Positions 41,701 through 54,339 are shown, numbered from the stretch's first letter. The stretch is DNA of 64,000 bases from Brachypterus glaber (GCA_958510825.1 OY294052.1:10313816-10377815), one strand, 5' to 3'. A program made the numbers and translations. The notes: generated by a model from the letters alone, not told the origin.

Positions 41701-44700
41701 CTGGTTCCGGTTTTAGGCGTTATAAAAACGGATCCGTATACAAAGGTACAACAATTATAATCCAGAGCCAGATGACTTGACATCTTGGTCCAGAAATTTT
41801 ATTTGAATTATTTTTATATTTAGGAGAGTATTTGGAAAACCTGAGAGATGGTCAAGGAAGCTACCTTTTTGAAAATAGTGATGTAAAAACTATGTTATTC
41901 TGTTATTCAAGAAAATAAATTACCGCAATATTTTTAGTTTTATAAAGGAACATGGCAAAAAGGTTTAATGAATGGTTATGGAGAGTATACTTGGAATACT
42001 TATTTGGGCGACAGTTTGACTTACTCTTTAAACTCCTGGTATAAAGGTGCCTGGATTTCTGGATTGAGAAATGGTGCAGGTATTTACGAACTGGCTGTAT
42101 TGGCAGCGCTCTTAGTTTTAAGTAGTATTTTTTAACTCATTACTATTTCTTAGGGATAATGAGCTTTGGCTCTGAAAGTGGTACTAAGTTAGCTGGAGTT
42201 TGGAATCGAAACCTAAAAAATGGTCCCGGAGTTATGATTTGCGGAAATGGTATATGCATGCAAAGTAACCCATTATTTATCAATGATAAACCTATAACCT
42301 ATCAAAATAAACCTCAGTCTAAAATTAATTTTGACGACTCTTACAGTATAAATAATTCAAATTTGGACCCTCAAAATTCTTTTATGGATATTTTGACACA
42401 AATAAATAAAAAGGTGATATTTTAAGCTACAAAAAAGAAGGAAAATTACGTGGTAAATGGTTTTAAGGGCTTTAATTTTTTTAATGAAGCATGCCAAGTA
42501 CAGTCGGTCAAGTAAAAGCCTGTCAGGCATTATTTAATTCAAATGAATGATAGATCATTGCAAATAACTTAGTAACTCGTCCAGTCCCCATTGGCGTCAA
42601 TGATCGCCTGGCATCGTCGGGGCATACTTTGCGAGATTTTACGCGGGGCGACTGGGACCAAACCAATCTCGATCGATGTTTTCCTTTGCCCACGCGAGTC
42701 GTTTTTCTCTGTTTTTCACTCATTAAAGGCATCTTTATTGTACTTCGCCAATTTAAATCTGAGCCCGGAGATGAGTACGAATTGTTTCATGCGAAATATC
42801 CAAACCTTTCTGCGTACGTTTTTTTTTCCTCTTAGCGCAGGATTAATTTAAGATTCTGCGAAAACATGTTTAAAATAAATTTTCGTGCTTAGCCGACACT
42901 TTTTCTCTTGAGCCACGATCTAGTAAGTCGTCAGCATTTTTCGTTTCCGAGTATCGTTTCACTTACTTGTTGACGAATTTCCTCGACTTGCCCATATACT
43001 TCGCAGCCGCTGTAGGCGTCATTTTCGGACCTTTCGGATGCGAATAAAGGAAGTCAGCCTCGAACCGTGACGAGTACGCAGCATTCATGCATGGTTTAAA
43101 ACGTGTCAGTTCACCAAAAATAATATTCAGAAAGTCTCTATGTAGAAACTTACTTGACCGACTGTAATTTTAAAATATTTGATTTTGATAGGTTCCTAAA
43201 GAAAATATTGATGCCAAAATTCTGTCAAGAGTTACAAAAAGTGGAGAAAATATTAGTAGAGATAAATTCATCGGAGTAACAGATGCAAATGAGAGCAATG
43301 CCATGAATCCACTCGAAATACCGATACACAATATATCAGAAAAAGTGGACTTGTCATTTTATATTGATAAAGTTTTGGATTTTTTTAAATTAAAATTATT
43401 GAATGATAACTCTTCTATTGTATTTAGTAACGAAACCACTGCTTTGGAGTAAGTAGGTTTAATTTATTTAAACAAATATATGATAGAGAAACGGTGGCCC
43501 AGTGGTACAGCGATCGGCTACCACGCTAAAGGCACGGCTTCGAGCCCAGGCACCGGCGGAATAATTTTGTATTTATTGGTTGTCCCTTTAGGTTGGCTCA
43601 GCCTGAAACAAGTGCCTGAGATAATAGTAGGCGGTTAAAGCCTAATGCTGGTCACATTACCTTCGACTATACTGATCGACCAAATAATAGCAGCTGTAAC
43701 TGCTATCTCCTATGACGTTGCAAAATTGTTTAAAGGGGAGCCCTATTATTATTATTAAACAAATATTTGTTTGACCTAATATTTTCTATATTATAACAAA
43801 GCTAACTTTTAGGGAAGAATCTTTAACAAAAAACCCTGAAGTATCCCGATTAAATTATTTAAGTCTTTCATCTATGGGACAAACAGGAATAGAAAATGAA
43901 TCAGTCAATGAATCAGATGATTCTCTATCCACGGATTTAAGCAGAAACGTTTTAGTTGCGAAAAATGTAGAAACAAATAAAATGGAAAACGCAGTTTTAC
44001 TGCATCTATCAACTCTAACAGGTATATATAAAAAATACGCCTCCATGACAAGTTCAAAACCAACTGAGTTTAGACCAGTTCTAATCAGGTTATTTTTATG
44101 GCAGTTTTTTAGAGATATAGAAATAACTTCAAAAGGTTTGTCGTTGATTGAAATTGATGAATATCTGGCATCAAATCCTAACAGCTATTTTGAAACAGTT
44201 CATGGAACATTTGAGTTGATATATTTCTGGCAATTTTTACAAGCAATAGTTGGAACCGCATGTTTATTATACTTCAAAAATGGAAACTTTGACGATATTC
44301 CAAAAGAAGGTTGCTTATCTTTTATTTTCAAAAAATTTATAACCGAAAATATTTTGAATAAAGAAATTAACTTTAACGGTAAAGCTTTAACAGAACTTAA
44401 GGATGTTTTACCCATTCAAAGCGTTTATAAGCTATATCTGGATGTTGGAGAAGGGCATACTGCAAGAGATTTTTTAAAAAACACATGTACTAGAAAAGGA
44501 TATAACCCTTTATGTTCTTTGGATATACGAACAAAAGAAAAAGAAAACAATTTGTCAAAAGGATATAACATGGTTCCACTAAATTACGATATATTCTACA
44601 TCAATAGTTCGAGCAATGTTTTAGCCGCTTGTAAAGAAAGTGAAGAAGAAATAATGTTTTCTAAAACATTATACAAATTTAACATACTAAGACCAAAACG

Positions 44701-44917
44701 AATAATGCAATGTTTAGTGGAAGTATGCCCACAAATAATGGAAGATGGCGTGATAGTGTATATGGATTATCAGCTTTCGTTTTTGGAGTTTTATGAAGTG
44801 TTGCTTCTATGTGCTTTGAAATTAATTAATATGGAAGCGAAACAGGAACAACGTAAAAACTTGATTGATAAAATATTAAATGAAATGCAAAATAAAAGCA
44901 CACTTACCGTGGGTTAA
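38708..44917 (+). CDS. Radial spoke head 10B-like MORN-repeat protein
   Basis: Probable RSPH10B homologue, a structural protein of the axonemal radial spoke in motile cilia or sperm flagella. Exons: 38708-39289, 40967-41057, 41155-41391, 41635-41745, 41824-41882, 41938-42079, 42154-42413, 43192-43448, 43813-44917. All have GT/AG ends and consistent phases, total 2844 nt (947 aa; vertebrate RSPH10B is about 870). Residues 1-194 are a low-complexity Ser/Lys-rich stretch. Residues about 195-430 carry MORN repeats (NGNFYKG, DGTSYEGEFKDG, NEWYDGEWINGT, FYKGTWQKGLMNGYG). The rest is the C-terminal region with FRPVLIRLFLWQFFRDIEI and FELIYFWQFL, typical of RSPH10B. The start is the first in-frame ATG; the frame stays open without ATG to 38600, so an earlier exon is possible. 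Intron 1 holds a 0.9-kb repeat, intron 7 a Tc1 relic and intron 8 a SINE. Confidence 0.88.
39806..40708. mobile_element. TIR element in RSPH10B intron 1 (ends TTAACCCCTTCCCGCAT)
   Basis: Left end TTAACCCCTTCCCGCAT faces ATGCGGGAAGGGGTTAA at the right. About 0.9 kb, non-coding. Inside at 40195-40255 is a single end of another repeat (CAGGGTGATCAATAACTG), whose full copy is at 53865-54337. Confidence 0.7.
42501..43164 (-). mobile_element. Tc1-like relic in RSPH10B intron 7
   Basis: Ends CAGTCGGTCAAGTAA and its exact inverse, flanked by TA on both sides; 664 bp. The minus strand holds decayed transposase pieces: a helix-turn-helix fragment (MTPTAAAKYMGKSRKFVNKW), SHETIRTHLRAQ and the C-terminal MPRRCQAIIDANGDWTSY. 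Stops, frameshifts and deletion of the catalytic middle make it non-autonomous. Confidence 0.8.
43480..43754 (+). mobile_element. tRNA-derived SINE in RSPH10B intron 8
   Basis: A tRNA-like head has an A-box-like TGGCCCAGTGG and a B-box-like GGCTTCGAGCCC about 35 bp later. An unrelated body follows, with a (TTA)n tail. It is flanked by a 12-bp direct repeat TTAAACAAATAT (43468-43479 and 43755-43766), taken as the target duplication. Confidence 0.85.
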
Positions 44918-45137
44918 AAAATAATTTAGGAACAGACGCAATCCAGAAATAATCTTTTAATTTGGCAAAATTTAATATTGTTATTGTGACATACACTGTA
45001 TGATACAGGTATTTTATCTATCAAATTTTTTTTTTATTAAATTTATTTATTATTCTACAAATTATATAAATAGAAATTTATTGTAAAAAATTAATACTGA
45101 AGTACACTATTATGGACAAATCTACATTGAAAGTGAT
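44918..45137. other. Convergent 3' ends of RSPH10B and ApepP
   Basis: 220 bp between the two stop codons, AT-rich with TTTATTTATTATTC (AATAAA-type signals on the minus strand). The two 3' UTRs probably abut or overlap. Confidence 0.6.
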
Positions 45138-48100
45138 TTAATTGCCGATTGGTTCGGTCTCTTTCCATAGCCAATCTTTTGCTCCCAATTGCCCTTGTTT
45201 CTCCAAAACAGGTCCAACAATATCTCTGCAAGTTTGGTGATAGTGGTTCAGCTGATTAATTTCTTCTTTCGTCAACATATCCACTTTAATAAGCTTAATA
45301 GTCTTTGGTACCAGTGTTATAGTCTCAAATGTTAGGAACCCTCTATTATTGAAATTATTTGGTGTGTTGGCTTGTACAATTTGAACTATATCCTCAATTC
45401 TTAATCCAAATTTACCATCTTCATAATATCCAGGCTCATTGGAGAGGAACATTCCATTTTGTAGACCTGGATCGTCTGGATAGGGTCTCCAGGAAATACC
45501 CATTGGCCCTTCGTGAACATTTAGATAGGAACCTATTCCATGCCCTGTTCCGTGAGCATAATCCAAGCCGACCTGCCATAAAAATTCCCTTGCAAATGTA
45601 TCCAGATAGTTACCTTTAATTTGTGTAGGAAATATAGCAGAACCCAACTTCAACTGGCCCTTTAGTACTCTAGTGTAACACTCCTTTTCGTAATCAGTTG
45701 GAGTTCCAAAATGCAGAGTTCTAGTAACATCAGTAGTTCCATCTCTGTATTGACCGCCTGAATCGCATAGGTAAACAGAAGTATTAGTTATACGCTGATC
45801 AGTCTCTTTGGTTGGTTTGTAGTGAATAATAGCTCCATGGGGCCCAACGGAGCTAATAGTTTCAAAACTCGGTCCCATAAAATCAGCTTGTTGAGCTCTG
45901 AACTGTTCCAGCTTTTCAGCTCCAGATACCTCTGTTATTTCAGTAGAGGCAACATTTTGTTCAAGCCAATTGAAATACGTGCATAATGCAGCTGCGTCTT
46001 TTATGTGGGCATTCCTCATGCCTTTAATCTCAACCGGATTTTTAATAGCTTTCATTAATTGTATAGGTGTTATTTCTGACATCAAATGTTTCTTCGGTAC
46101 TAAACTACACAAAGCATAGTTAGCATCGTTAGATAACCAAATATGTCCATCGACTTTTTTCGATATTTCGGTTAAATCCTTCTCTATCGATTCGTAGTTT
46201 TCTATTTTAAATTTAATATCACCCGATTCTTTAGCTAAATGGTCTTTAATTTCCTGAGTGGTTTGAACAGGATTTAAATATACTACATAGGAATCCAAAT
46301 TAATTATGGCGTATGAAAAAAAGACAGGATTAAAAGGAATATCACTTCCCCTAAGATTTAGAAACCAGGCTATTTCATCCAGGTTGGTCAGTACCAAATG
46401 TTGGGCATTATTTTCTGCCATCTGCTCTTTAACGAAATTGAATTTATCTTTAACTGCCATTCCGGAAAATTGTAACCCCAGTGGATTTATAGCGTTACTG
46501 GGTCTCTTTGGTCTATCAGTCCATATAATTTCAATAAGGTTGGTTTGAATTGGGGTTAGTTTATGACCTAAGGCTTCCAACTGATTTTTCATTTTGGTAA
46601 ATTTAGTGAATGAATAAATCTTTGAGTCTACGCCTACACTAGAGCCTGCAGGCAACGATTTGGCTAACCAAGCACCTGGAAATAATGTCATAAAAATAAT
46701 TTACATAGATAATGACTTATTTTTATGCTAAACTTAGTGGCGTTATTATAAAATCAGTAACTAGTCGCGTGCAACATCCTTAGTAAATTCTTCAAACCAG
46801 CAAGGATCTTAATATGTTTTAGGTGACGCCTAACGTTACGCTAAAAAATTAGTAACTATCTCGAAATAGTGACTGATTTTATAACGCCACATAAATTTTA
46901 ACAAATTTTAGGCACTTAAAATATTCCTATTTTTGTTTTCTATTTATGGTGGTATCAGTAAAAACCTCACTTCTCAGACTGGTAGATGCTCACTTAACGT
47001 TTTCTAATTTAAAATGTGTATTTATTATTGTTTTTTTATAAGGCCAGCTAAGAAATGTTTGAGTTGGAGTTCCTAAACTAGATACGATCAAATTTAGTAG
47101 ATATAATTAAAAACAAAATACTTTAGAAAAAACTTTATTAATATTAAAGTATACTTTAACAATATAACAATTACTGCCGTTTAAACCATATATTTTTTAG
47201 AAATACAGTTTACCGAAATTGCTTAGTGCTAAAGAATGAATAACTTAGAATTAATACTTTCTGATTCGCCCCTGTCATTTTTATTCTTTCCTTTGTGCTG
47301 TGTAATCTTTAAAAATATGCGGTGCAAATGGCAGTTAGTATATTAAATTTAAACAATGGAGGGAGGAAGGAAGAAATCAATTCTTTATAGGTTCAGTTTC
47401 CCTCCATAACCATTCCTTAACTTCAATTTGTTTCTGTTTCTCCAATACTGGTCCAACTTTGCTCCTACATAATTGATGATAATCATTTAATTGTCTTATT
47501 TCTTCATTTGTAAGCATGTCAACCATAATAAGCTTAGTTTGTTTAGGCACAAATGTAACAGTTTCAAAAGTCAAATACCCTGTATCTTCAAAGTTATGTG
47601 GAGTTTTGGCTTCTACAACTTGAACTATATCCTCAATCCTAATTCCAAATTGACCTTTCTCATAATATCCAGGTTCGTTAGATATAAACATTCCTGGTTG
47701 CAAAACTGGATCATCTGGAGAAGCTTTAAAAGATATCTGTATTGGTCCTTCATGGACACATAAATATGATCCTATTCCATGGCCTGTTCGATGTGGATAA
47801 TCTAGACCAGCACTCCAAAGGAACTGCCTAGCAATGGAATCTAAATTATATCCTTTTGCTTTACAAGGAAAGAAAGATGCTGCTACGCCTAATTGACCCT
47901 TAAGTACCCTAGTATAACACACTTTTTCGTGTTCAGTGGGGATTCCAAAATGAAACGTTCTGGTGACATCAGTAGTGCCATCTTTATATTGGCCACCAGA
48001 GTCACATAAATACAAGGTTTCATTTGTTATAGGTACATTTGTACTTTCGTTTGGATCATAGTGGATTATAGCACCATGTGGACCTACCGAACTTATCGTT

Positions 48101-51100
48101 TGAAAACTATTACCCATAAAATCAGCCTGTTCTCTCCTAAATTCTTCCAACTTTTTGGCACCTGATATTTCAGTTATTTTACCTGATGCAACATTTTTTT
48201 CTAACCAGTTAAAGTAACAGCATAATGCTACAGCATCTTTAATATGAGCATTTTTCATACCTTCTATTTCTACGGGATTTTTTACAGATTTCATTAACTG
48301 TATTGGTGTTATTTCTGCTAGCAACGATTTCTTTGGTATTAAACTTGCCAGTGCATAGTTAGCTTCGTTTGAGATCCATATGTAACCATCCAAATCTTTG
48401 GATACTGTTTTGACATGATCCACGACATTTTCATAGGGCTCAATTATATATTTTATATCCTGAGACTCGTCGTTTAGGTGCTGTTTTAATTTTTCAGAGA
48501 GTTGTTTTGGATTTAAATATAAATTATAGAAATTTAAACTTATAACTACATATGAGAAAAAAACTGGATTGAATGAGATATCTGATCCTCTTAGATTTAG
48601 GAACCATGCAATTTCGTCTAGGTGAGTCAATACTAAATATTTTGCATTTTTTTCTCGCATTACGTTATGAACTGCGTCAAACTTTTCTTTTATCGTTTTT
48701 CCAGAAAACTGCAAACCCAAGGGTTTTATCTGGTTTGTTGGTCTGTAAGGTCTATCAGACCAAACTAATTTGACTAAGTTTTGAGTAACTGGTATTAACT
48801 TATGTCCAAATACTTCAAGGCTTAATTGTAAACTAGTAAACTTATTATAAGAAAATACTTTAGGGTCTACGCCAACTCTCGAACCCTTTGGTAGGGACCT
48901 TGAGAGCCATAACCCTGAAAATAAAAATTTACTTTAGTTACTTTTAAAAGATATGCATTGACTATTAATTTTTACTTGTATTTTTGAAATAATTGAATTG
49001 TAAATTTCGAAAAGGGCTCAACTCGGGTTTTTTTCAAAATTGACTTTTTTGTTCTTTTTTCATGTACTCGTATAGACCGATATTCTATGAGCGAGAACGG
49101 CTCATATCCTTTCATCATAGTGGTGAAAGTCACGTGACTTTCTGAGATAAATGTCGAAAAGTTCTCATCTCAATGTCTTAAAAATAAACGACCTACAAAA
49201 GTGGAATTTTAAAAACTTCTATTAAGGAATTCTGCAGGGGTCGACAGAAGCGGCATCACAGCTGGACGAAGAAGACTTTTAATAAAAACATTGTTTTTGT
49301 ATTTTTTTAATTTTTAACAGTATTTTTCTTATTTTCAATAATATGCGTTCTTTACTAATGCCGTTTTACTACTAAAACCATCTAAATCCTCAGGTGAAGT
49401 TCGAAAAGGGCTCATCTCGGGGAAACTGTAACGATCATTTTCTCCATCAAATTTTCCTTCAGTAATAATATTTTGCTTTGTCATAACGTACACAGCGGTC
49501 GGTAATTTTAGAAACAAAACTGCTCAAATAAGTTAAATGGTTCAACATAAATTCAGTTTTTTGTGTCTCCTGAAAAATTTTAATTTTCGGAGATGAGCCC
49601 TTTTCGAAATTTACAATTCAATTATAATTAGTATTATATAACCCCCACCAATACAGGTCTAGCAGGTTCCTTTATCAATTTCTTTATCAACATGCATATG
49701 AGAAAATTTAAAATTCCGTCAGATTTTATTGGACTTAATATTGTAATATTATTCAATATCGTCATCTAAAGGCTCTAACGGTCTAACTCCAAAACGTCAT
49801 ATTTTTCAGGAGACGTAAAAAACGATTTAAAACTTAATTATAGCAATTTAGAACTTTAAAACTAGCTTGTTCACAGGTAAAAATGTTTGAAATGTGTTAA
49901 TGTATTTAAAACTTTTCATTGTTATCTATTTTATATAAATTATTTGAAAATTAAATTTTAACCACAGAATCTAAATTCACTAATGGTCTAACTCCAAGGG
50001 AAGATAAAAGAGGATACCTATCGTATTATATCGCGTAATATTATTACAAAAAATTTATATTTTTATATTTAATATATAATATTACTACTAGGTAGGCATA
50101 ATATATATACCTAGATAATATTAATATTATAAAATTCATACATTATAAAACGTTCATAAAAATAATTAAATCCCATGAGAAAAAAATATATTTTATTTTG
50201 TAACGTTATGTTATAATAAAAATATAATAATTATTAAGCAACATTCAAAACTTAAATACCTTATTTACATTTTTGTGGTCAATATTATTAAAATCTAATA
50301 TTATTAAACAATCAAATATTATCTAACTAAATTCTAATGTATATTATTATACATAATTATGTATGTATCATAAATGTAACGAATCTTTAACAGTTTGCTG
50401 CATATTTTTTATGTTTTTTGGATTTAGTTAAGTATTTATTATTATAAAAAAGATTTAAGTTATAATTATTTTAGTTTTTTTTCTGAAATAGAAACTTAAA
50501 CATAGGGTATAAACGGGATCCCCTGTTGTCGAGAAATAGTTTGACATTAGTGACAGTTCTCATTTAATTGTTTTCTCACAATCATATGATGGAGTTAGAC
50601 ACTTAGCAACTTAAAATATTTACATTTTTGCATTTTTTGCTTTAATGCAACTTTTTTTTTTTTGGAAGTATGTTGGTAATCAGATAATGAAGCAAATTTG
50701 ATAAAAATCTCATTTTTGAAAAATTTGGAGTTAGACAACTAGAGCCTTTAGTGGACGATATACTAATATTAATATAGTGAATATACCAAATATAATAAAT
50801 TTTCATAGGTATATATATTTTTTTAATTTAAAGCACTTAAATCACTACTGTAAATGTTGCACTAACCGGACCGGATGGATCAACTTGCAACCTTTACTTA
50901 TGGACTTTCCTCCGAGTCCGAATATGCTTTCAAAAATGTTCCATCACGTCACAATTTTGTGTAAAAGCCGTTTAAGAACCAAAAGTGTGCTAAATTCCTT
51001 ATTTTGAAATGACTATTTTTGTTATGCTGGCAGTTTTCTACATACCCATTATATCAACTTAAAGTTTCAACCTTAAACTATGCCTATAATAAATCTAAAA

Positions 51101-52340
51101 GAATGAGAACTTTTGAAATACGGACATAGGAGCAGTTATATTAAGCCCCTTACTGCCTCTTATTTCGTCGAAAACCAGTGACAGGGCTGTAACCAGAAAA
51201 AATCTAGGGGGGGCTCAGCCCCCAGGGTGCCACCTTAAAAAAAAAGCTTTGTCCCAGGCGGTTTCTACTAAACTTGGCGCCCCTACAATTACCTTCAAGA
51301 AAAAAGCTTTGTCCCTGACAGTTTCAACCAAAACTTGGCGCGCCACTACAACTCTACAAAAAAAGTTGATTTTGACGCCCCTGCAGAAAAAATTACCTTC
51401 AAAAAAAATCTTTGTCCCTGATATGGTTTCTACCAAACTTGGCGCCCCAAAAATTAACTTTAAGAAAAAAGCTTTGTCCCTGGTGCCCCTGCAAAAAAAT
51501 AGGTGACTTAAAAAATACTAGGCAGGGGGGCTCAGCGAAAACGCCAGGGGGAGCTCAAACCAAGGCCAGGGGGGTTTAGGCCTTTTTGTACATTTGGACA
51601 ATTTTCTTTTGCCAAAATTCTGTTTTTTTGTATAGGTATCAAAAAACAAAAAAAAAAAATCCAGGTTTTTACAGGGCTGGTAAAGAAGTGGGTAGCTCAG
51701 AAAAAAACTGGGTTTTAACCAGTTCAACTCAGAAACAACAGTGGTTTACTAGAAAAAGTCTAGGATTTGCTAGGTTTAAGTTTTTCTGATTTGGTTAAAA
51801 CTAGTTTTTTTCTTGACTAGATAAAACTTAGCTACCTTTAACAAGAGCCTTTAATTTATAGGAATATTTTGGCAACCAAAATATAAGTTGTTGCCGAGGG
51901 GCAAACCTCACTCGAAAATTTGTACAAAGATTCAGTGATTCCAATAAGTTCCCATAGGAATTTTTCAGGTATGCACATGAAGTTCCAGGAAGGTTTACTC
52001 CTCATTATGTACTGATAATAAACAAACCTTCTGTAGGTGTTGTAGGAATACCATCCTTCATCAGAGTCCAATTTTCATCAAGTTCTTCAGATGCTTGCAA
52101 ATAATATCTTCCGTCAGTCCACAGCAAAGCATTGTTTTCTGTTATAACTGCAGTACCAGCAGATCCAGTGAAACCCGATATAAATTCTCTGTACTTATCG
52201 CAATCTGCCAGATACTCTCCATTGTGTGCATCACTTGAAGGTACTATATACGCATGGATAGGCTCATTAACATATGTTGTATTGTGCATTAAAGCCCTCA
52301 ATTGCTTTAATAAGTTGGTGGTTGCCTTCGGTGGCGGCAT
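45138..52340 (-). CDS. ApepP: Xaa-Pro aminopeptidase 1, distal-exon form (A)
   Basis: Cytosolic metalloaminopeptidase (M24B family) that releases the N-terminal residue before proline. Proposed exons: 52028-52340 (104 codons plus 1 nt, start ATG at 52340) and 45138-46675 (1538 nt), giving 616 aa (human XPNPEP1 is 623). The N-terminal exon carries the first creatinase-like domain (SGFTGSAGTAVI, LLWTDGRYYLQA). The second exon has the middle and catalytic domains. All five metal ligands are visible: Asp409 and Asp420 (CDSGGQY...TTDVTRT), His483 (HGTGHGIGSY), Glu518 (SNEPGYY), Glu532 (RIEDIV). Their spacing matches the human enzyme closely. The upstream Met (MTLFPG) of the open frame is intronic, because a good acceptor (ttatttccag) precedes GTGCTTGG and restores the phase. 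A transcript of this form must skip the homologous exon at 47377-48914. Whether it is made that way cannot be seen from DNA. Confidence 0.85.
46737..46890. mobile_element. Hairpin MITE between the two ApepP catalytic exons
   Basis: GTGGCGTTATTATAAAATCAG and the inverse GACTGATTTTATAACGCCAC bound a 154-bp element in the 0.7-kb spacer between copies A and B. Confidence 0.75.
47377..52340 (-). CDS. ApepP: Xaa-Pro aminopeptidase 1, proximal-exon form (B)
   Basis: Second catalytic exon of the same gene. Exons 52028-52340 and 47377-48914 give 616 aa, the same as form A. The acceptor (attttcag) precedes GGTTATGG and joins in phase 1 to the donor GAAG|GTTTG of the N-terminal exon, giving PTEGLWLSRSLPKG. 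Both Asp, the His and both Glu metal ligands are conserved. The glycine-rich loop before the metal His reads HRTGHGIG instead of HGTGHGIG, an unusual Gly-to-Arg change at residue 480. Copies A and B are homologous throughout, with no gap in total length, but diverged, so the duplication is not recent. The intron before B is 3113 bp and made mostly of TIR elements. This is the simplest splice product of the locus. Alternatively A and B are two genes and A uses an unseen first exon. Confidence 0.88.
48991..49623. mobile_element. TIR element in ApepP intron 1 (AATTGAATTGTAAATTTCGA)
   Basis: A 30-bp terminal repeat, AATTGAATTGTAAATTTCGA plus AAAGGGCTCA, is inverted at the right end. The AAAAGGGCTCATCTC word recurs inside (49401). 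633 bp, non-coding. Confidence 0.78.
49756..50761. mobile_element. TIR element in ApepP intron 1 (ATATCGTC ends)
   Basis: ATATCGTC then CTAAAGGCTCTA and GTCTAACTCCAAA at the left, mirrored at the right with a few changes. The 1-kb interior is A/T-rich with no open frame. GGTCTAACTCCAA recurs inside near 49986. Confidence 0.75.
51184..51570. mobile_element. GCGCC-rich minisatellite element, locus 2 (inverted)
   Basis: In opposite orientation to locus 1, with fewer units. Starts CAGGGCTGTAACCAGAAAAA, carries AAGCTTTGTCCCTGACAG and AAACTTGGCGCCCC units and ends in CTCAGCGAAAACGCCAGG. It lies in ApepP intron 1. Confidence 0.7.
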
Positions 52341-53864
52341 TTTGGCGTACACTTGAAACTAAAACAATAATTTTCAATTTTGTCTGTTTTATACGGTACT
52401 TGATATATCAATTTTTTTTAATAAAAATTATCTGATGACGTTATCTCAAGAGTTATAATAATACTTTCATCAAAAACCACGAAATTAATCAAACCATTTT
52501 TGTAAATAGATCACAGACGTTGCCATGTTTATCACTAATAAAAATTGAAACGCAGAATATTATCACATTATAAGGCATTTCAGTCTAATTTGCTTAAATC
52601 TTTGATTAATTATGGTTTTATTATTAAATTAATATACCCTATCTTATTATTTAGAAATAAAAACTGTATTTCATTGGATATAAATGTCTTAGACTGCATT
52701 CGAAAAAGGAAAACTGGCAACGTCGATAGGAAAAGTTCTGTGACATTTCACATAACCTAAAAATGTGTTGGCGAAGTACGGTATTTATTCAATTTTTCTA
52801 GTTTAATTGAATTGTTTTAATGTGTTGGATATGTAATATGCCTTTCGGTGTGATTAAATTGCTAGAATTTATATAAAAGATGTGCAAATCGCTGATATTA
52901 TTCCTATTGAACAGTACTGAGCTTTATATATTTACCTATAATTCTGCCAAAAGGGCTAATGTCCAAAATGTATTACCAATAACTGGTAAGCAATAATAAT
53001 GGTAACTTCATTAAAACGAACTAGTTCGCGACGACGCACTGCAGCATTTACATTTTTATCAAATATACAATCGACTAACTTTACTTACCAGGAATGGAGC
53101 CTCATTCCTCGGAAGTATAGCTTTAATTAAAATTCTGCTTTTTATAAATGAAACCCCTATGGAAGAATCTGATGATATTGTCACCTGTTTCAGTGATTCC
53201 GCGCATATTTTTGCTATGGAAAAACCTAGTTTTAATTATAAAAAACATCCCCAGAAGTATAAACCTTATAATAATGATTCTACATTCTTCAAGTTCAGAT
53301 TCTAAAACTATTATTACTCCTGTTAAGGGATTTAGAGAAAAGTAATCTATCCTTGACAAAAAAATAATTATTACCATAAATTTTCTTAGTGTTGTTCCTT
53401 TAAGAAAAAATTGAAAGCCTGAGGGGGTAGCAGTGGTGGATAGAAAGAGGGTAATTTTCACTCAGATCTACAAAATACATCATTCTTCTTTAGAGCAAGC
53501 AGACAAAGAGAAAAATCTAACAAGGGATAAGGCAAGAAGGGAAGTGCGTCTTTGGTGACTTTTTTAATTTTTTTAAGTGGTTATTAAATTCCAGATATTC
53601 TTAGGCTTTCCTTTCCTAACCTAGGGGCCCTGGGTGATTTTTACTCAGATACAAAGAATACTTATATACAGGGCTGGACAGAGCCAGCCCAGGCCCCAGG
53701 GAACTTTATTTCCAGGCCCTCTCGCCTCTGAAAAAAAACTTTACCACTGTCAGAAAACAGAAAATTTTCGCCGCCGGGCCCCCTTGGGAGCCCGGGCCCC
53801 GGGGAATCCTCCCCCCTTCCCAGAATCCCCTGCATCCGGCCCTTCTTATATATTCCTATAAATA
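52341..53864. other. ApepP upstream region
   Basis: Upstream of the ApepP ATG the sequence ttgttttag|TTTCAAG could be an acceptor for a 5' UTR intron. A plus-strand frame at 53157-53303 (48 codons) has normal-looking codons but no recognised homology and no partner exon. A GC-rich patch (CCGGGCCCCCTTGGGAGCCC) lies near 53780. Nothing else supported. Confidence 0.45.
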
Positions 53865-54337
53865 CAGGGTGATCTGTAGCTGCCATGCTAAAATTTTAAA
53901 GGTGATTCTACATTCAAAAATACAAAAAAAAGTTTCTATAAAGGGTGGTCTGGAAATGAGCCCTAAGGAAGCTACAGCCCTTTGAAGATGACATATTGAA
54001 TGAGAAACAAATAAGAGCACCAATAAAATTTTAATTCTGCAGGGTGATTCTTCATTTAAAACTGAGCAAAAAAGTATTCTTCACCAAAACACCTAAATTT
54101 AATATTAAAGGAGTAATAGCCTTTTAAAAAGTAACGTTTTTGGTGGCACAAAATGATGCTTCCTCTTAATTGTATTTTTTTTAAACGGTTGCTCCTACAG
54201 TGTTACACTATATGACATTTTTTATGTACTTTTAATAAAGGAATTTATATTTTTTACAAAAAATAGGAACCTTTTTTAATATTTTTGGATGTAGAATCAC
54301 CTCTTAAATTTTGGCATGTCAGTTATTGATCACCCTG
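53865..54337. mobile_element. CAGGGTGATC TIR element, TA-flanked
   Basis: About 60-bp TIRs starting CAGGGTGATC and including GGTGATTCTACAT, flanked by TA on both sides; 473 bp. Its interior shares GCTCCTACAGTGTTACACTA with 8114-8133. No transposase. Confidence 0.78.
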
Positions 54338-54339
54338 TA

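Noticed and set aside
46676..46691. MTLFPG as start of the distal ApepP protein
   Set aside because: These codons cover the intron end (ttatttccag). The acceptor phase fits the N-terminal exon, and the family needs the first domain.
53123..53461. 112-codon minus-strand frame and 48-codon plus-strand frame
   Set aside because: No recognisable family, no matching exons with phase-compatible splice sites; mentioned only under the upstream region.
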